Shown in pieces: positions 1 through 10,670 of a DNA stretch of 64,000 nucleotides. Numbering within the stretch: position 1 is the first letter of the stretch; every line of letters begins with the position of its first letter. The stretch covers positions 38,126,365 to 38,190,364 of the forward strand of contig NC_080673.1 of the NCBI RefSeq assembly GCF_030445035.2, written 5' to 3'. This stretch comes from Dasypus novemcinctus. Lineage: Eukaryota; Chordata; Mammalia; Cingulata; Dasypodidae. Below the pieces are notes generated by a model. That model saw nothing but the letters and a program-made list of their open reading frames with translations, did not search any database and had not been told where the DNA came from. The translations under genes and the position numbers were made by a program.

Positions 1-1903
1 TTTGAGAGTTTTTACAAACTCAAATTTAGATTTAAGAGAAAAGTCTGCAACTCAGGCTAAACAGATGATAGTTGTTATATATGAGAACTCAATAATTAGA
101 CAAAGAAATAATTCCTTACATTTCTGAGAGTAGAAGCCAGTCCTCCTTCAGTATTAATGACCTACTTCTCTCAGGGCATGTTCAAAAACTGTTCTTAGAA
201 TTGGAAAATTTGGGATGGGATTTTTTTCCCCAAGAAATCTACTCTGTGGCCAAATTGTTTGTTAGCCCATTCAAAGGGAAAACAAAAACGCAGTTTCACA
301 GGAGGTGCTATAAAGCAACATCAATTAAAACACTTCTCTACTTCTATAAAAGCTGTCAAAGTTTTCAGAGATGAAAAACTACTCCAACTAGTTATTTATG
401 CAGATTAAATATTTTACCACCTTAAAAAAGCACTTGTACTGTTTCTCTGTACAAATATATAATACAGTGCTGTATGTGTTCCATGAAAGGGTAACTCCTA
501 ATTACCGGATAGAAATACTGTTTTTCCTTGGAGAAATGATTAGCTTGGTTCCTAAGTAAATCTGACGTGTTTCCTTTTGTACACTTTTGGAGCCAGTGTT
601 TGTAAATGTGGTAAAGTTCTCTTCTAAACTGGCGTGGACTATAGAGCTGTGATTCTTGAATCATTACACAGTGCTCTGTGTTTTTATTTTACTTGGAAAA
701 GATGTTAGCAGCCCCTTCCTAGATTGAGTCTGTTGTGGCTATATAAAATCTAAATGGAGTTTCATACACCAGTGTATGAAAGCATAATACTTTCATGTTC
801 TGCCATAGAAGAGAGAATGGATTTTTCCTGTATGAGTCAAAATTAATCACGACATGCAGCAATTAAAAATTGAACTCATAATTTTTGGTCAAAAAGTGAT
901 CTAAACATGAAGACTAACATTGAAGCTCATTATGTGATTATCCAGGTTTCTACCTATGAAGAGTAAAGACCAACAGCACCTTTCAGCAACCACTTGGGAA
1001 AGTTGAGAAAGCTTCCAATTACAAAATCTCAGGTTTAAAATGTTAACGATCTTTCAAATCAAGCAGTTTCAAAATTTTCCTCTTTTGGATTTGTGGTTAT
1101 TTTAATAATTTTAAATGCTAATACTTTTAAAAGTATCCTTAAAAATTACCTTCCATCATTTAACAGCTCTTCCTTAAAGTCAACAGTTTTGATTTCTAGG
1201 GAACCCAGAAACAATCTAACTTACCTTTGGAGCTAATGGGTAAAATGAAGCTTAACAATGAGGAAGTTTAGATGGGGATGCAAACCCACTCAGAAAAAAA
1301 TCAGATTATTAAGGAGGAGACTTCTGGGAAGCACAGGCACAGTACAAGACCAGGGAGGTCCTCTTATTGGGAAATTTGACAGCGTTTTATATTAAGCAAA
1401 GGGCATTCATTTTACAGTTTAGAAGAGGAAAACTACATGCTTCCTTATTTAAAAGGCACAGCAATTTGTGTATAGTATTACGGATTAAATATGTACTCCA
1501 GACATCTTCCTTTCAATTGTAATTTCTTGGGAAAAGTTTGCAACCACACGGAGACAGAACTCCCGTGACTTCGAGTCACCTGCCCTTTGTCATTTGAACT
1601 ACATTGTGTGTGGACACCCTAATGACTTCTGCAGCAATAACTGGACAGCTCTCTGGAATCCCTGGGAGCGGTACCGCATAGCCAACCCCCTTTCACCTTC
1701 CATTTCGACATAGCCCGCAGGGCACATAGCCATTTATTTTTTTTAAATCTCCCTTAGGCGCACCAGAGCTTTCCTAACTTAAGCTATAAGTTTAAAAATG
1801 GTGTAGAAGAGGAGGGGAAGGTGTCCAGGGGGCGGCTCCCTGGCTCCCGCGGGGAGGGGGGACGGAATGGGAGGGGGCGTCCCCACCGAGTCACACGCAG
1901 TAC
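1..1903 (-). other. LRAT: LRAT intron 2 (5' part)
   Basis: This stretch lies directly downstream, on the minus strand, of the splice donor that ends the main LRAT coding exon. The last LRAT exon should encode about 50 C-terminal residues including the membrane anchor. I looked for it on the minus strand here and found nothing resembling it, so it is inferred to lie left of the window. The 80-codon frame at 422-664 matches no family I know and is probably chance. The sequence is AT-rich and I could not name a repeat in it. Confidence 0.75.
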
Positions 1904-2443
1904 CTTGTCCGCCTGGGGGCTGATGGGGGTGCCGTATCTGCAGTAGGTCACGAAGTGCTCGCAGTTGTTCCACAGGAGACTGTAGGAGGTCGTGCCCAGC
2001 AGCTTCTCCGCCCTCCGCGCGACCTCTTCGTTGACCAGCGCCTTCTTCTGGAGGGACTGGTCCAGGTGATTGACGAGGATGTCGGCTCCGTAGGCGAAGT
2101 CCTCCACTGTGTCCACGCGAATGCTGGCCACCTTGCCAAGGACGCCCAGGATGAGGCGCTTGTTGGAGACGACCTTCTGCGTGAGCCCCCTGTGGTCAGT
2201 CAGGGCCAGCAGAATGTCGGGCATCAGGTGGGCGACGCGGTTGTCGCCCAGGTAGATACCATAGTGGGTCAGATGAGTCCGGGGCACCTCCAGCACGTCG
2301 CCGCGGAGGAAAGAATTGATGTCGAAGAAACTGCTCTTCGGTTTGTCCTCGTCCGGGGAGTCCGAACTGAAGAGCCTGAGGTTGGAGAGGAAGAGCAGCT
2401 TCTCGAGCAGCAGGGACACCACCTCCAGCACTGAGTTCTTCAT
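1904..2443 (-). CDS. LRAT: LRAT, lecithin retinol acyltransferase, main coding exon (residues 1-180)
   Basis: LRAT is the ER-membrane enzyme that moves an sn-1 acyl chain from phosphatidylcholine to all-trans-retinol. The retinyl esters are stored in liver and feed the visual cycle in the retinal pigment epithelium. Seen here: an intact 180-codon frame starting [17 protein letters not shown] and ending [10 protein letters not shown]. The catalytic residues of the NlpC/P60-like LRAT fold are all present: His60 (in [12 protein letters not shown]), His72 (NRVAHLMP) and Cys161 (WNNCEHF). Residues about 8-25 form the N-terminal hydrophobic segment. The start at 2443 is chosen because a pyrimidine-rich 3' splice site ends one base upstream (AG at 2446-2445) and because it matches the known N-terminus; the frame continues upstream only into intron. 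The exon ends GAC AAG followed by GTAC, a donor at 1903. Human LRAT is 230 residues, so about 50 remain on an exon outside the window. No frameshift or stop is seen. Confidence 0.97.
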
Positions 2444-2444
2444 C

Positions 2445-2530
2445 CTGCAGGGAAGAGCGAGTCTCGGGGGCGCCGCCGCCGCGCCGCGCCACGTGAGCTC
2501 GCGGGACGCGGGCGCTGCGCTGCGGCTCAC
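2445..2530 (-). other. LRAT: LRAT intron 1 (86 bp)
   Basis: On the minus strand a consensus donor CAG|GTGAGC (intron from 2530) and an acceptor TTCCCTGCAG (ending at 2445) bound an 86-bp GC-rich intron just before the start codon. A short first intron between a non-coding exon and the main coding exon fits the three-exon LRAT gene. The exact borders are inferred from splice motifs, not from transcript data. Confidence 0.8.
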
Positions 2531-2730
2531 CTGCGGGCCAGCAGCCCGGGCCGCGGGGGGCGGCGGCGCCAGGGAGGGACGGAGAGAGGGGAGGCGGGGA
2601 AAGCAGCCCCGGCCCCGCGCTGGGGACGGAGGAGAAGGCAGACCTCCGGGGCAGAAGGACCGCAGGCGGCCGGAGCCGGCCGAGGAGCTCAGCCGGGAGA
2701 CGGGCCGGGTCGCAGGGTCGCACGCGGTGC
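2531..2730 (-). other. LRAT: LRAT non-coding exon 1 (5' UTR)
   Basis: This is the GC-rich stretch between the intron-1 donor at 2531/2530 and a predicted start of transcription about 25-30 bp downstream of an ATAAAG TATA-like box. The 3' end is well supported by the splice donor. The right-hand end is a guess of roughly ±15 bp. The 175-codon minus-strand frame across it (2196-2723) runs through the intron and is not a protein. Confidence 0.6.
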
Positions 2731-2739
2731 TCCCGAGCC

Positions 2740-2885
2740 GCCTTCGCCGAGGCTCTTTATCGCGGTCGAAGGGGCGGGCCGAACGCCGTCACAGACCCGA
2801 CGAGCGCGCTGATTGGGCGCACACGGCGAGCGCCGCGCGCGCCGCGGAGAGCGCGGGATAGCCGGCTGCGGGGAAGGAGGCGGGT
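2740..2885 (-). promoter_or_regulatory. LRAT: LRAT core promoter: TATA-like box, GC box, CCAAT box
   Basis: Read on the minus strand, an ATAAAG TATA-like element lies at 2760-2755, preceded by a GC box (GGGGCGGG at 2771-2778 on the plus strand) and a CCAAT box in the context GCCCAATCAG (CCAAT at 2816-2812). A further GGCGGG motif lies near 2880. Order and spacing suit a promoter directing transcription into the exon ending at 2531. Published work describes a TATA/Sp-type proximal LRAT promoter; assignment of these particular sites is inference. Confidence 0.7.
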
Positions 2886-3699
2886 CCCGCTCCCGCTCCT
2901 GGGTTCCGCAGGGTGACCCTTAACCGCCGCGCGCTACCGCTCGCACTGGAGACCTAAGCACTTGCAGCCTCTAAATGGACTGAGTTAGGGGAGTCGAAGT
3001 TGAAGGCGTGATAGCGCGAAAGGTCTTGCACCTGCAGGGTGAGCCGCACGTTCCCGGCGCTTTTTGTGCAGTGTCCCTTCAAGCGAGGTTTCTGACCGGG
3101 ACTTCCTCCCTCCAAAGCGATGGAGACCAGGAGACCTGAAAAAAACCGGTTTACTCTGAGAAGTGTGCGCGCGTCGAGAGCCAGCGGGTTCTTTCTTAAT
3201 CCCCTCCCCTTTAAATTCCAAGAATCCCGCTTTCTTTCTAAGCGCGCGCGGGAGGTGCTGTCCCCCGCCCCTGGGCCTGCCGCGCTGGTCAGAGGAACCC
3301 GAGGCACCGGTGGCCGTTGAGCGCGCGACAACCAACGGTCAGCACGAGGAAGCCACTGTGTCCCCAACGGCCGCCCTGGAAAGCAGGGTTATTGCCAAGT
3401 TTGTCAGGCTGCAAGGTTACGTTAAGCCAGCTTCGGTTCCCCCATAGAGACCGTGCTGGTTTCTTTTAAAGCTCAACGTTCCGGAGGTGGCCAAGGAAGG
3501 CAAAACACGTGGATAAAGCTGGAGGCAAGGACTGCGCGCGCCTGGACTCCCGCGCTGCATTCCTTTCCCGGGCGCCAGCACCCAGCCAGGTGCACCAGAT
3601 CGGTGGCCCCGGGGAGCACCCGGGTGAGCAGAGCTGCTGACACGTCGGCCCCGCGGGCCTCGGCCCGCGGTCCCCAGACCCCGCGCTGAGGTCCATGCT

Positions 3700-4562
3700 A
3701 ATGCATTATGTAAATACTTAAGTTTCTTTCGTGGACAAAAGCCACCAGGGAGAGCTTCCATCAGCTCCCCAGAGCCGCCCCTTCCGAGGCTCATAGGCTT
3801 CATCGCCGCGCAGATTCTACGCACGCCGGGAGGAGCGGGCCCCCAGCGGATGATGGATGAAGGGACATTCATCTTACCTGGAAGATGAGCGGGTCCCTGG
3901 AGACCAAGCCGGGAGGGGCCGGCTCCCCATTATCCGCAGAGGTTCGGCCTCTGCCAGGTAAGCTCTGTCCCCGCCGCCCCGGTTTGCCGCTGACTTGTTA
4001 TTTCCAGAAACGATCCTGAATCACATTATGGTACCAGCGGAGAGAAAGAAAACTCCAATTTCCACAAACGAATGGAAAGAGGAAAGGGGCGAAGGAGAAA
4101 GAGGTGACAATTTAAAAGAATTCATTTCCTCAAGTTTGAAGAAACTTGCATTTAAGCTAACGATTTGCTGAAACTAATCAACTCCGCACCGGCGCTTGCT
4201 AGCTTCCAAAATCTCACCCGCTCAGCACGCTTTTTTAAAATCGGGGGAAATCTGTGGAAAGAAACGTTTAAAAGAAAGTCTTATCCAGACTTGAACGTGT
4301 AAGTTCTGCAGACCCGAAGTCGGACTCGCGGACTCTGGACGCCCGGGTCGCCTTCAGTTCTGGGAAAGCGCGGATTCCCGAGTATGAAGAGTCAGGCCAA
4401 ATGGCACCGGGAGTTCAAAGAGGACTTGGTAATTGGCAATTTCCGTCTCTGATAGTCACCAACTGAGGCTTTTAACGTCAGTCGCTGTGTCCACCCGGGG
4501 AACTTAAGGGTGACTGAAACAAAGAGTACCGCTTCGTAGCTCCGCAGAGAACCCTTTTATTA
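3700..4562. other. LRAT upstream flank with opposing splice-donor motifs
   Basis: This is non-repetitive sequence upstream of LRAT. Two perfect donor motifs face away from each other: CAG|GTAAGAT on the minus strand (exon edge at 3878) and CAG|GTAAGC on the plus strand (exon edge at 3957). An AT-rich run at about 3694-3717 contains overlapping octamer-like ATGCTAAT, ATGCAT and ATGTAAAT motifs. No coding exon is recognised. Confidence 0.4.
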
Positions 4563-4862
4563 ATTTTTTTAAAAGACTTTTTTATCTCCCCCCCCTCCCT
4601 CGGCCCCTCCCCGCCCCATGTTTCTCCACTGTCTGCTCGTTGTTTTAGTGCACTATGTCTGCTTGTCTTTTCCAGGCGGCACCAAGAACTGAACTGGGAC
4701 CTTCCACATGGGAGGCGAGTGTGCAGGCCCCGGCTTGTGCTGGCTTGTGGCATCTAGCTCGTTGGGTGTCTAGCTCATTTGGGCGGGTACGGGGTCTAGC
4801 TCTTTGGCGGCCGCGGTGTCTAGCTCCTTTGGGGTGGTTTCTAGGTGGCAGGCGAGTTCCCA
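4563..4862 (-). mobile_element. DAS-type tRNA-derived SINE, antisense, with internal repeats
   Basis: On the plus strand the element begins with the reverse of an A-rich tail and C-rich tract, then the core 'gtctgcttgtctt', 'ggcaccaagaactgaa' and 'ccacatgggagg'. Its far part holds four imperfect copies of TCTAGCTC.TTTGG within 4750-4850, matching in reverse the 'agctagatgcc' repeats in the SINE at 55973. The left monomer looks truncated. No clear target duplication was found. Confidence 0.7.
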
Positions 4863-4864
4863 AC

Positions 4865-6280
4865 TAAAGTGAAAATATTAAAGCCATATCACCTATAAAT
4901 CTGATAGCTTCGTTTTGAAAGATACAAAACCAAAGTGCGCTTCACTTTTTTGTCCCTCTCTCTCTCCCTCCCAGTGGCATTAATTTTGGGGCCACCTTCA
5001 GAGAAGGAATCATTTTAAAAAGAAAAGAAAATGAGATCAATATAAGGATGCGTGAATCGGTGCAGGCTGCTCAAGATGTAGACATTCAGTTGTCTTTAGA
5101 AATGAATGGGATTAGGGAGGGAACAAACGTTCTTGAAAGTTATTTTTGCCTTTGGCAACTCCCAATTTTTAAGAGACTTTTGTGCTATTCAGTAAATTTC
5201 TTTTTCGCAAAGAACAGTCCTCTCTCCCCTCTTCTGTGCGGGATTGGGTTTCCGCAACCCTAAGGCAAGGAAGCGAATTCCTTTGTCTAATCTTCTGAGA
5301 TCTACCCAGGAGCCCTAATGTCCGGAGGGATTCGCGACTATTAGGCCGCTTTTCAACTGAGAAATTGTTGTGTCGAATGAGCTGTGTTTGGCCAAAATTC
5401 TTGCTTTCCCTATTCGTAAACTACAAGCCTTGCAAAAGGCAACTTCCCCTCGATGTTCTCCTAGTCCCAAATGTATCTGTGGCTGAGCGGTCAGTTTCTG
5501 ACGGCCCCCTAGAGGCAGACCTCATAAAATATTTGTACGCACGAACAGACTCAGGCTTGCCCCTAATGCGCTCATGCAGGCTTCGATTTTAGCTAAATAA
5601 AGGGAAGACATAGGTGTTAAGAGCAGAAAGGCCCAAGAGAAGACTAACAATAGAAAGTTCTCCTAGACCAGAAAAGTCTTTCGGAGAGAAGAGAATGCTC
5701 CCGCGTTGCTAGACAAATCTAGGACACTTCAATGGTAGGATTCAATATGCAGACGCTTAAATTCAGGGAATGGGTTCCCAGGTGTGGAGGGATGATTCCC
5801 AAAGAGCTGAGACGTCTCTGGTTAACATAAAGACTGCGCTGAGTGGTCGACTCCACTACCACTTTCTCCACCCGCAGAAGGACGAACGACAGCGACGGAG
5901 TCCCTACCTGGGGATCGGGTCTTAGGACAGGCGTCCCACTCCGCGTCCTCCCAGAGCAGTGCTGGGACCCTTCTCAGTTGCGTAGGCCAAGATGCTAATG
6001 GGTCTCAGGGCAAAGGAAGCTGAAATCGGGGCCAAGTTTCAGGGGAGCGCCAGACCTCCCTTCCAGCGCTCCGCCTGTTCGCGGGTCCCTGGAGAGGGAG
6101 ATTTCTGCTCTGAGGAACCGGGATAGGGACAGGGCACCAAGTCAGGCAGGAGCTTACAGCTGTAGAAGGCTATTGAATTCCCACCTGTAGGCTCTTCTTA
6201 CCTCAGGAGCTTCTCTGTTCCTCAGGGAAGTGTTTGGAGCGGTGGATATGATCACAATATCAGTAATAACAGCAGATGTC
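4865..6280. other. LRAT distal upstream sequence, no gene seen
   Basis: This is unique-looking sequence with moderate CpG content up to about 6.1 kb. Short open frames (5048-5263, 5365-5592) have no recognisable similarity. Nothing is supported as a gene or a named repeat. Confidence 0.4.
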
Positions 6281-6282
6281 TG

Positions 6283-6480
6283 TTGTGTTTTCCTATGTGG
6301 TAGGCACTGAATTAAGCATTTTCTCATTTAGTCCTGGCAACAACTCTGTTACGTATCATCTCCATTTTACACAGGAAAATATTGAAACTTTATAACTTTG
6401 CCTGGGTCACCCCGACAATTGTGGCTCTGGACTCAATCCTAGGTGTCTTTGCCCCCAGGTCCTTAACCATCACTGGAGAA
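6283..6480 (-). repeat. MIR SINE, antisense
   Basis: It follows the reverse MIR consensus: 'gtaggcactgaattaagcattttctcattta', 'catctccattttacacaggaaaa', 'cctgggtcac', ending near 'ccttaaccatcact'. Diverged and ancient, shared by placental mammals. Confidence 0.8.
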
Positions 6481-6764
6481 GACCTGACCTTGCTTCTGTC
6501 CATCCACCCATCACCCATTCAGCTATAGAGCACCTGCTATGTGCCAGGTGCTGCGTCCAGCCCTGGATTTCAGTAAAATACTGAACACTATATAGATCCC
6601 ACACCTTTCTCTGATTCAGACTTCATTTTCCCTCATCTCTAGTGCAAATCCAGTATTTAACTTCGGTTGTTTTACAGGGAGAGTAAGAAAGGAGCAGTTA
6701 AAGTTCTGGTTTAATAGAATGCTCTCACCAGGAAGACCTCAGCTTGAGTAGCCACACAGTTCTA

Positions 6765-6865
6765 TACCTATTTAGACACGTGAATCTGAGGTAGGGGAAG
6801 TCATTGTCTTGCCCACCAGCACAGGAGCAGAACTTAGACCCAATGTTCCAGACTTTTTATTCTTA
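6765..6865 (-). repeat. MIR fragment, antisense
   Basis: A short match to the middle of reverse MIR: 'tgaatctgaggtaggggaag', 'cttgcccaccagcacaggagcagaactta'. It is diverged and the ends are uncertain. Confidence 0.5.
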
Positions 6866-6869
6866 GGGC

Positions 6870-7525
6870 TTCTTTGCCCTGAGCCCTAAACTGATAAATA
6901 CAGTTGTCTAAACTTCCATTCTTGACTTTCTTTAAGATTATTTTGTTCTTAGATTTTTTTTTTTTTAGATTACTAAATTATTTGGCTTAAAAATGATACT
7001 CTTAACATTTGTTTTTCTTCTCAAGCTCTCCATTTATCTTCTGTTTGTTTACATATACTCAGGTCTGGTCTGTGGACACAAATAGGAACCTTTACTAGCT
7101 AACCCTTTTTCAGGGAGTGGAGGGAATAAAGGTTTTGGTGAACTTGCCTCTGGAAGCAGAATAAAAGGAACAGGCACCTTTTCATGGAGCCCTCTAACTT
7201 GGTGCTACTTGAAGTGTTAGGCCAGTAAGAATTGATTATCTCCTGGGAGAAAATTTTCCCCAGCTTCCTTCCTGGTTGGCTAATGCCTTACATGAGCGCC
7301 TTAATCCTGGCTACTGCCTTTAAAGAGATTAAAGGCTGTAGTCCAGACATACAGGGTTTAGTTGGTTTTCATTTTTATTCTTTGGCCAACCATAAAATGA
7401 GAATATTGAACAAAACAAAGAATTTATATTTAGCATTATGGAAAAATCACCATTTAAATGAGCACAGCTTAACATAAATTAATAACAGTTTGAGGCAGCA
7501 GTGCCATAGAAGAAGGAACCAGAAA
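6870..7525. other. No gene or named repeat seen
   Basis: AT-rich sequence. The 81-codon frame at 7232-7477 lacks similarity to any family I know. Confidence 0.35.
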
Positions 7526-7700
7526 TGCTGAGTTTAAAGCCTAGTGGTACCAATTTTGGCTAAATGACCTCAGAAAAGTTACTTGTTACCTCTGAGCCTC
7601 AATTTCCTCCCTGTAAAATAAAAATATTTCAGAAGGCTGTTCTGAGGATTAGACAGAATCAAATATATTGCAACACTGCATGAAACTTCATAGTATGGTG
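7525..7700 (+). repeat. MIR SINE
   Basis: It matches MIR in the order expected on the plus strand: 'ctaaatgacctcagaaaagttact', 'ctgagcctcaatttcctcc', 'tgtaaaata', 'ggctgttctgaggatta'. Confidence 0.75.
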
Positions 7701-7744
7701 CATCACTTAAAATACAATTAGCATTATTCTTCAGAGAAGCAAAA

Positions 7745-9115
7745 GTAAAGCAGATTGTTCCTCCCTCTCTCCTTTGAGAGCACAGTCATCCGAAAACATA
7801 GTGTAGAAAAAATGACATGCTCCTAACTCACAGACCCCTTCTGATGACTCAGCCCAGAGCCACAGGGGTGAGCAGAAATAGGGGTAGAAAACCTGAGAAC
7901 ACCTACTGCCAGCAGGCAGCAGCACCAGAGAAATCACACTCAGGAGACTTGGAAGTTTTCACAGGGCTATGCTCCTCCCCCAGTGAAGTCATTTATAATT
8001 CATTTTTAAAAACTATTTGAAAATGCCTCTCACAAGGTATGAGGTCCATTTGAGAAATGAAAAAATGATATAATACCAAGGAGTGATTAAAAAGTTTGAG
8101 ACACCCACAACACATAAGGCACATGTACACATAGAACATTGTGCTTCTTAATAGAAATAATAAATGGCAAGCATATTACTTATTAGTAATACCTTATAAA
8201 TTCATTGTGCTTACTTTTGATTCTAATTTTTCAATATGAGGCAATAGTAAATATGACTATTAGGTGACCTGGGATTGTTAAGAACAAAAAGGAAGTGTGA
8301 CAAGTCTTTGGCTACATATTTGAAACATAATTACAGTGCCCTGTGTGTATTCATAGGAAATGAACAGAAAAATAGGGTATTGCTATCTCCCAAACAGTAA
8401 TACTAAGCAACACTAACTGCCAAGAGCAGTGATAAATGCCAGTTACTCATTGCAATTCAAAAATTCTTTATAAATATGTAGATAGCTAAGGGTGCAATGA
8501 TAGATGACTGAATGCAGGACTTTCTCTCTTGCCATCAGGCTGAGCCTTAAATACTTATATCTGATGGTGTGTTAGGTGACTGGGACCCTTGAGGCTTCCT
8601 CTATGAAATGTCCTGAGCTGGATTAAAATATGTTCTCTAAACCCTTACAAGTGTTAATGGTCTATGGGTCTGTGAAAATCAAATTATTCAGGGCCTTCTG
8701 AGAGTCTTAACTCTTGTTCTTGTTGAATTTTAACAGGGAGTAATTATCAGAAGATAAATCAATATCTAGTACTTTAAAACTTCATAAATGAGAATCAAAA
8801 TAACTTTAAAATTGCAATGTCCTATTTAATTTTTTAAAAAAAGGACTGAAAAAAGAAACCATTCAGACTCCACTGAAAGAGCAATTGAATAAAAGGATGG
8901 AAGAGACTGAGTAAAAATTTGACAGCAGTTGATGTTGATAATCAATGGCTCTAGATAATACATCTTCAATTTTCCTGAAACTTCAAATGATGTAAACAAT
9001 GTTTCACCAATATTTTATAGTAATACATATTATTGATATGGTTTTTGAAAAGAATAATGTCCCTTTAATTTTTAAAGTTAGTTTTAAGGGAAATAAGTGT
9101 GGGCTTGCTATTTTA
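7745..9115. other. No gene seen
   Basis: AT-rich intergenic sequence. Open frames under 70 codons only. Some parts (about 8820-9100) may be very old LINE DNA, but I cannot assign them. Confidence 0.35.
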
Positions 9116-9122
9116 AGTTAGC

Positions 9123-9515
9123 AACCCACGAGGACCGGGCGGGCTTCCACGGCTCGGCGGTGAGCCCCTAGGCCAGCGCGTAGGCCTAGGTTCTCCAGGT
9201 GTGGGGGACGCGCGGTAAAAACCACGGAGACAGCCTGTGAGAGTGAGCTAGTCCACTTTATTGCGGAAATACACTTGATTATATAAGGTCGGGTCAAGGG
9301 AGGGGTAGGAACGGGGGCGGATTAACTACAGGGCGGTAGTGGATAGGCGGAGCTGTGCAGGCAGCTATGAGGTAGGCGGTGAAGGATAGCAACGGCTGGA
9401 AAAGGGAGATAACAAAGGCTAGGAGGAGGGGTGAAGGGAGGCAGCAACAAATAAGTATATCTGATATTTTGTAGTTACATTTAGTGTTATTTCACCCCCT
9501 GCTAAAACAAAATGT
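9123..9515 (-). mobile_element. Solo-LTR-like insertion, antisense
   Basis: A 393-bp block, CpG-rich in AT-rich surroundings, is flanked by an exact 7-bp direct repeat AGTTAGC (9116-9122 and 9516-9522). Read on the minus strand it has a TATA-like TTATATAATC at about 9288-9278 and an AATAAA signal at 9262-9257, followed by a GC-rich U5-like segment. This is the layout of a retroviral LTR with a short R region. The terminal TG and CA are not evident at the repeat borders, so ends and class are uncertain. High CpG content suggests a fairly recent insertion. Confidence 0.6.
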
Positions 9516-9524
9516 AGTTAGCTA

Positions 9525-10370
9525 AAGCCGGTTCATACCTAAACAGCACAGATAACTATAAAAAAAGGAAATTCAATTTTAAATAATCTGAACCTTCCTA
9601 ATTGGGAGAACTACAAGTGAGCAGATCTCTCAAGTGCCAGACTATGTTCTACTCTTTAGGCATAAAATTGCATTCTTGAATCAACTTATTTTTATCCTGG
9701 TTGCCCTCTACAATGACTTGCCTTTCAGTTGGTTTACATAATGTTACTTTCATTTTTTTCACCCAGATTTTACATGTAAAGAACTGAAGTTGGATCACGA
9801 CAGGATTACCAAGGGAGATAAATTCAATAATTTTCCCTTAACAATTAAATATCTCTGAAACTATTCGTATCCACATAGGAGTTTAAATCAGAAATTACCA
9901 TAATTTTAATATTCAATTATTTTAACTTTCAAAAAGAAACAACCAATTTCTCTTTTGGGTTAAATTATTTCATGTGGTAACATTTATAAATTACACTCTA
10001 TTTTTTCAACTGCCATTCTTGTATCTCTTATTTAATTCTGGGGGGTGGAGGTCTGGAAATAAAGGATTTGATTTTTTTTTTTCTGTGTTATCCTTGAAGG
10101 ATTCTATCCCCAACAGCTCTATACCTTGTGGGTTGCATGACATCAAGAAAATCAGAGCCTTAAATGCATTCCAAAATTCATCTGGGGTCTTAGGCTCACA
10201 ATTAGCATGAGAGTACGTGAACTGGGGTCTCTTAAAACCAGATCAATGGTCCCATCCAATGGTGGCCTGCTTCCCTCGCTAGAAGAGTTAGAAGCCAAAC
10301 TGAAGGTTCTTGCTAGAGTAACTGGAAACATAGGGATACCCTTAACTAAGATGAGGAAGGTAGGAGCAGG
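9525..10370. other. No gene or named repeat seen
   Basis: AT-rich DNA with a frame of 78 codons at 9974-10210 that I do not recognise. Confidence 0.35.
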
Positions 10371-10670
10371 GACAGGTTGATGGGGGAAGTTGGTGTAGTG
10401 TCAGGTGTCCATGGCTTTTCAAGTGGGGATGTTAAGTAGGCAGATAGAGGGAATAAGATCTCTGGAGAGAAGTCTGGCCAAGAGATAAACATTTGGGAAT
10501 CAGAGGTCTCTAGCTGGGAGTTGAAACTCTTGGAGTAGATGAAACTGCCCAGGTAGACCACACAGAGTGAGATGAGCTGGTATAGAGTTCTGCAAAAGAG
10601 GAAAGTCATCCTGAAGGAGTCAGCCAAGGTGCCTGAGAAGGAATGAGAGGGAGGCAATGCCTAGGTTGAA
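10370..10670 (+). repeat. Fragment of an ancient mammalian interspersed repeat, unnamed
   Basis: The order 'aagtggggatgttaagtaggcag', 'aagtctggccaagagataaacatttgggaatca', 'gtagatgaaactgcc' matches a widespread old mammalian repeat whose name I cannot place. A second copy of the same family lies at 63590-63995. Confidence 0.45.

Larger units (their letters stand above)
1830..3700. promoter_or_regulatory. CpG island over the LRAT promoter and first exons
   Basis: Dense CpG and high G+C run from the start of the main coding exon through the promoter to about 3.7 kb, densest at 2440-2950, with weaker CpG content to about 4.4 kb. Several open frames of 60-180 codons on both strands here come only from low stop-codon frequency in GC-rich DNA. 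The borders are by eye. Confidence 0.8.

Noticed and set aside
1955..2434. 159-codon open frame on the plus strand, antisense to the LRAT coding exon
   Set aside because: It is the complement of a conserved GC-rich coding exon; the protein has no recognisable similarity and the LRAT frame explains the sequence.
2196..2723. 175-codon minus-strand frame overlapping LRAT exon 1
   Set aside because: It crosses the short intron and is in a different frame from LRAT; CpG-island composition explains its length.
3417..3872. 151-codon minus-strand frame upstream of LRAT, with other frames at 2954-3696
   Set aside because: GC-rich DNA has few stop codons; several frames overlap on both strands and none resembles a protein family.
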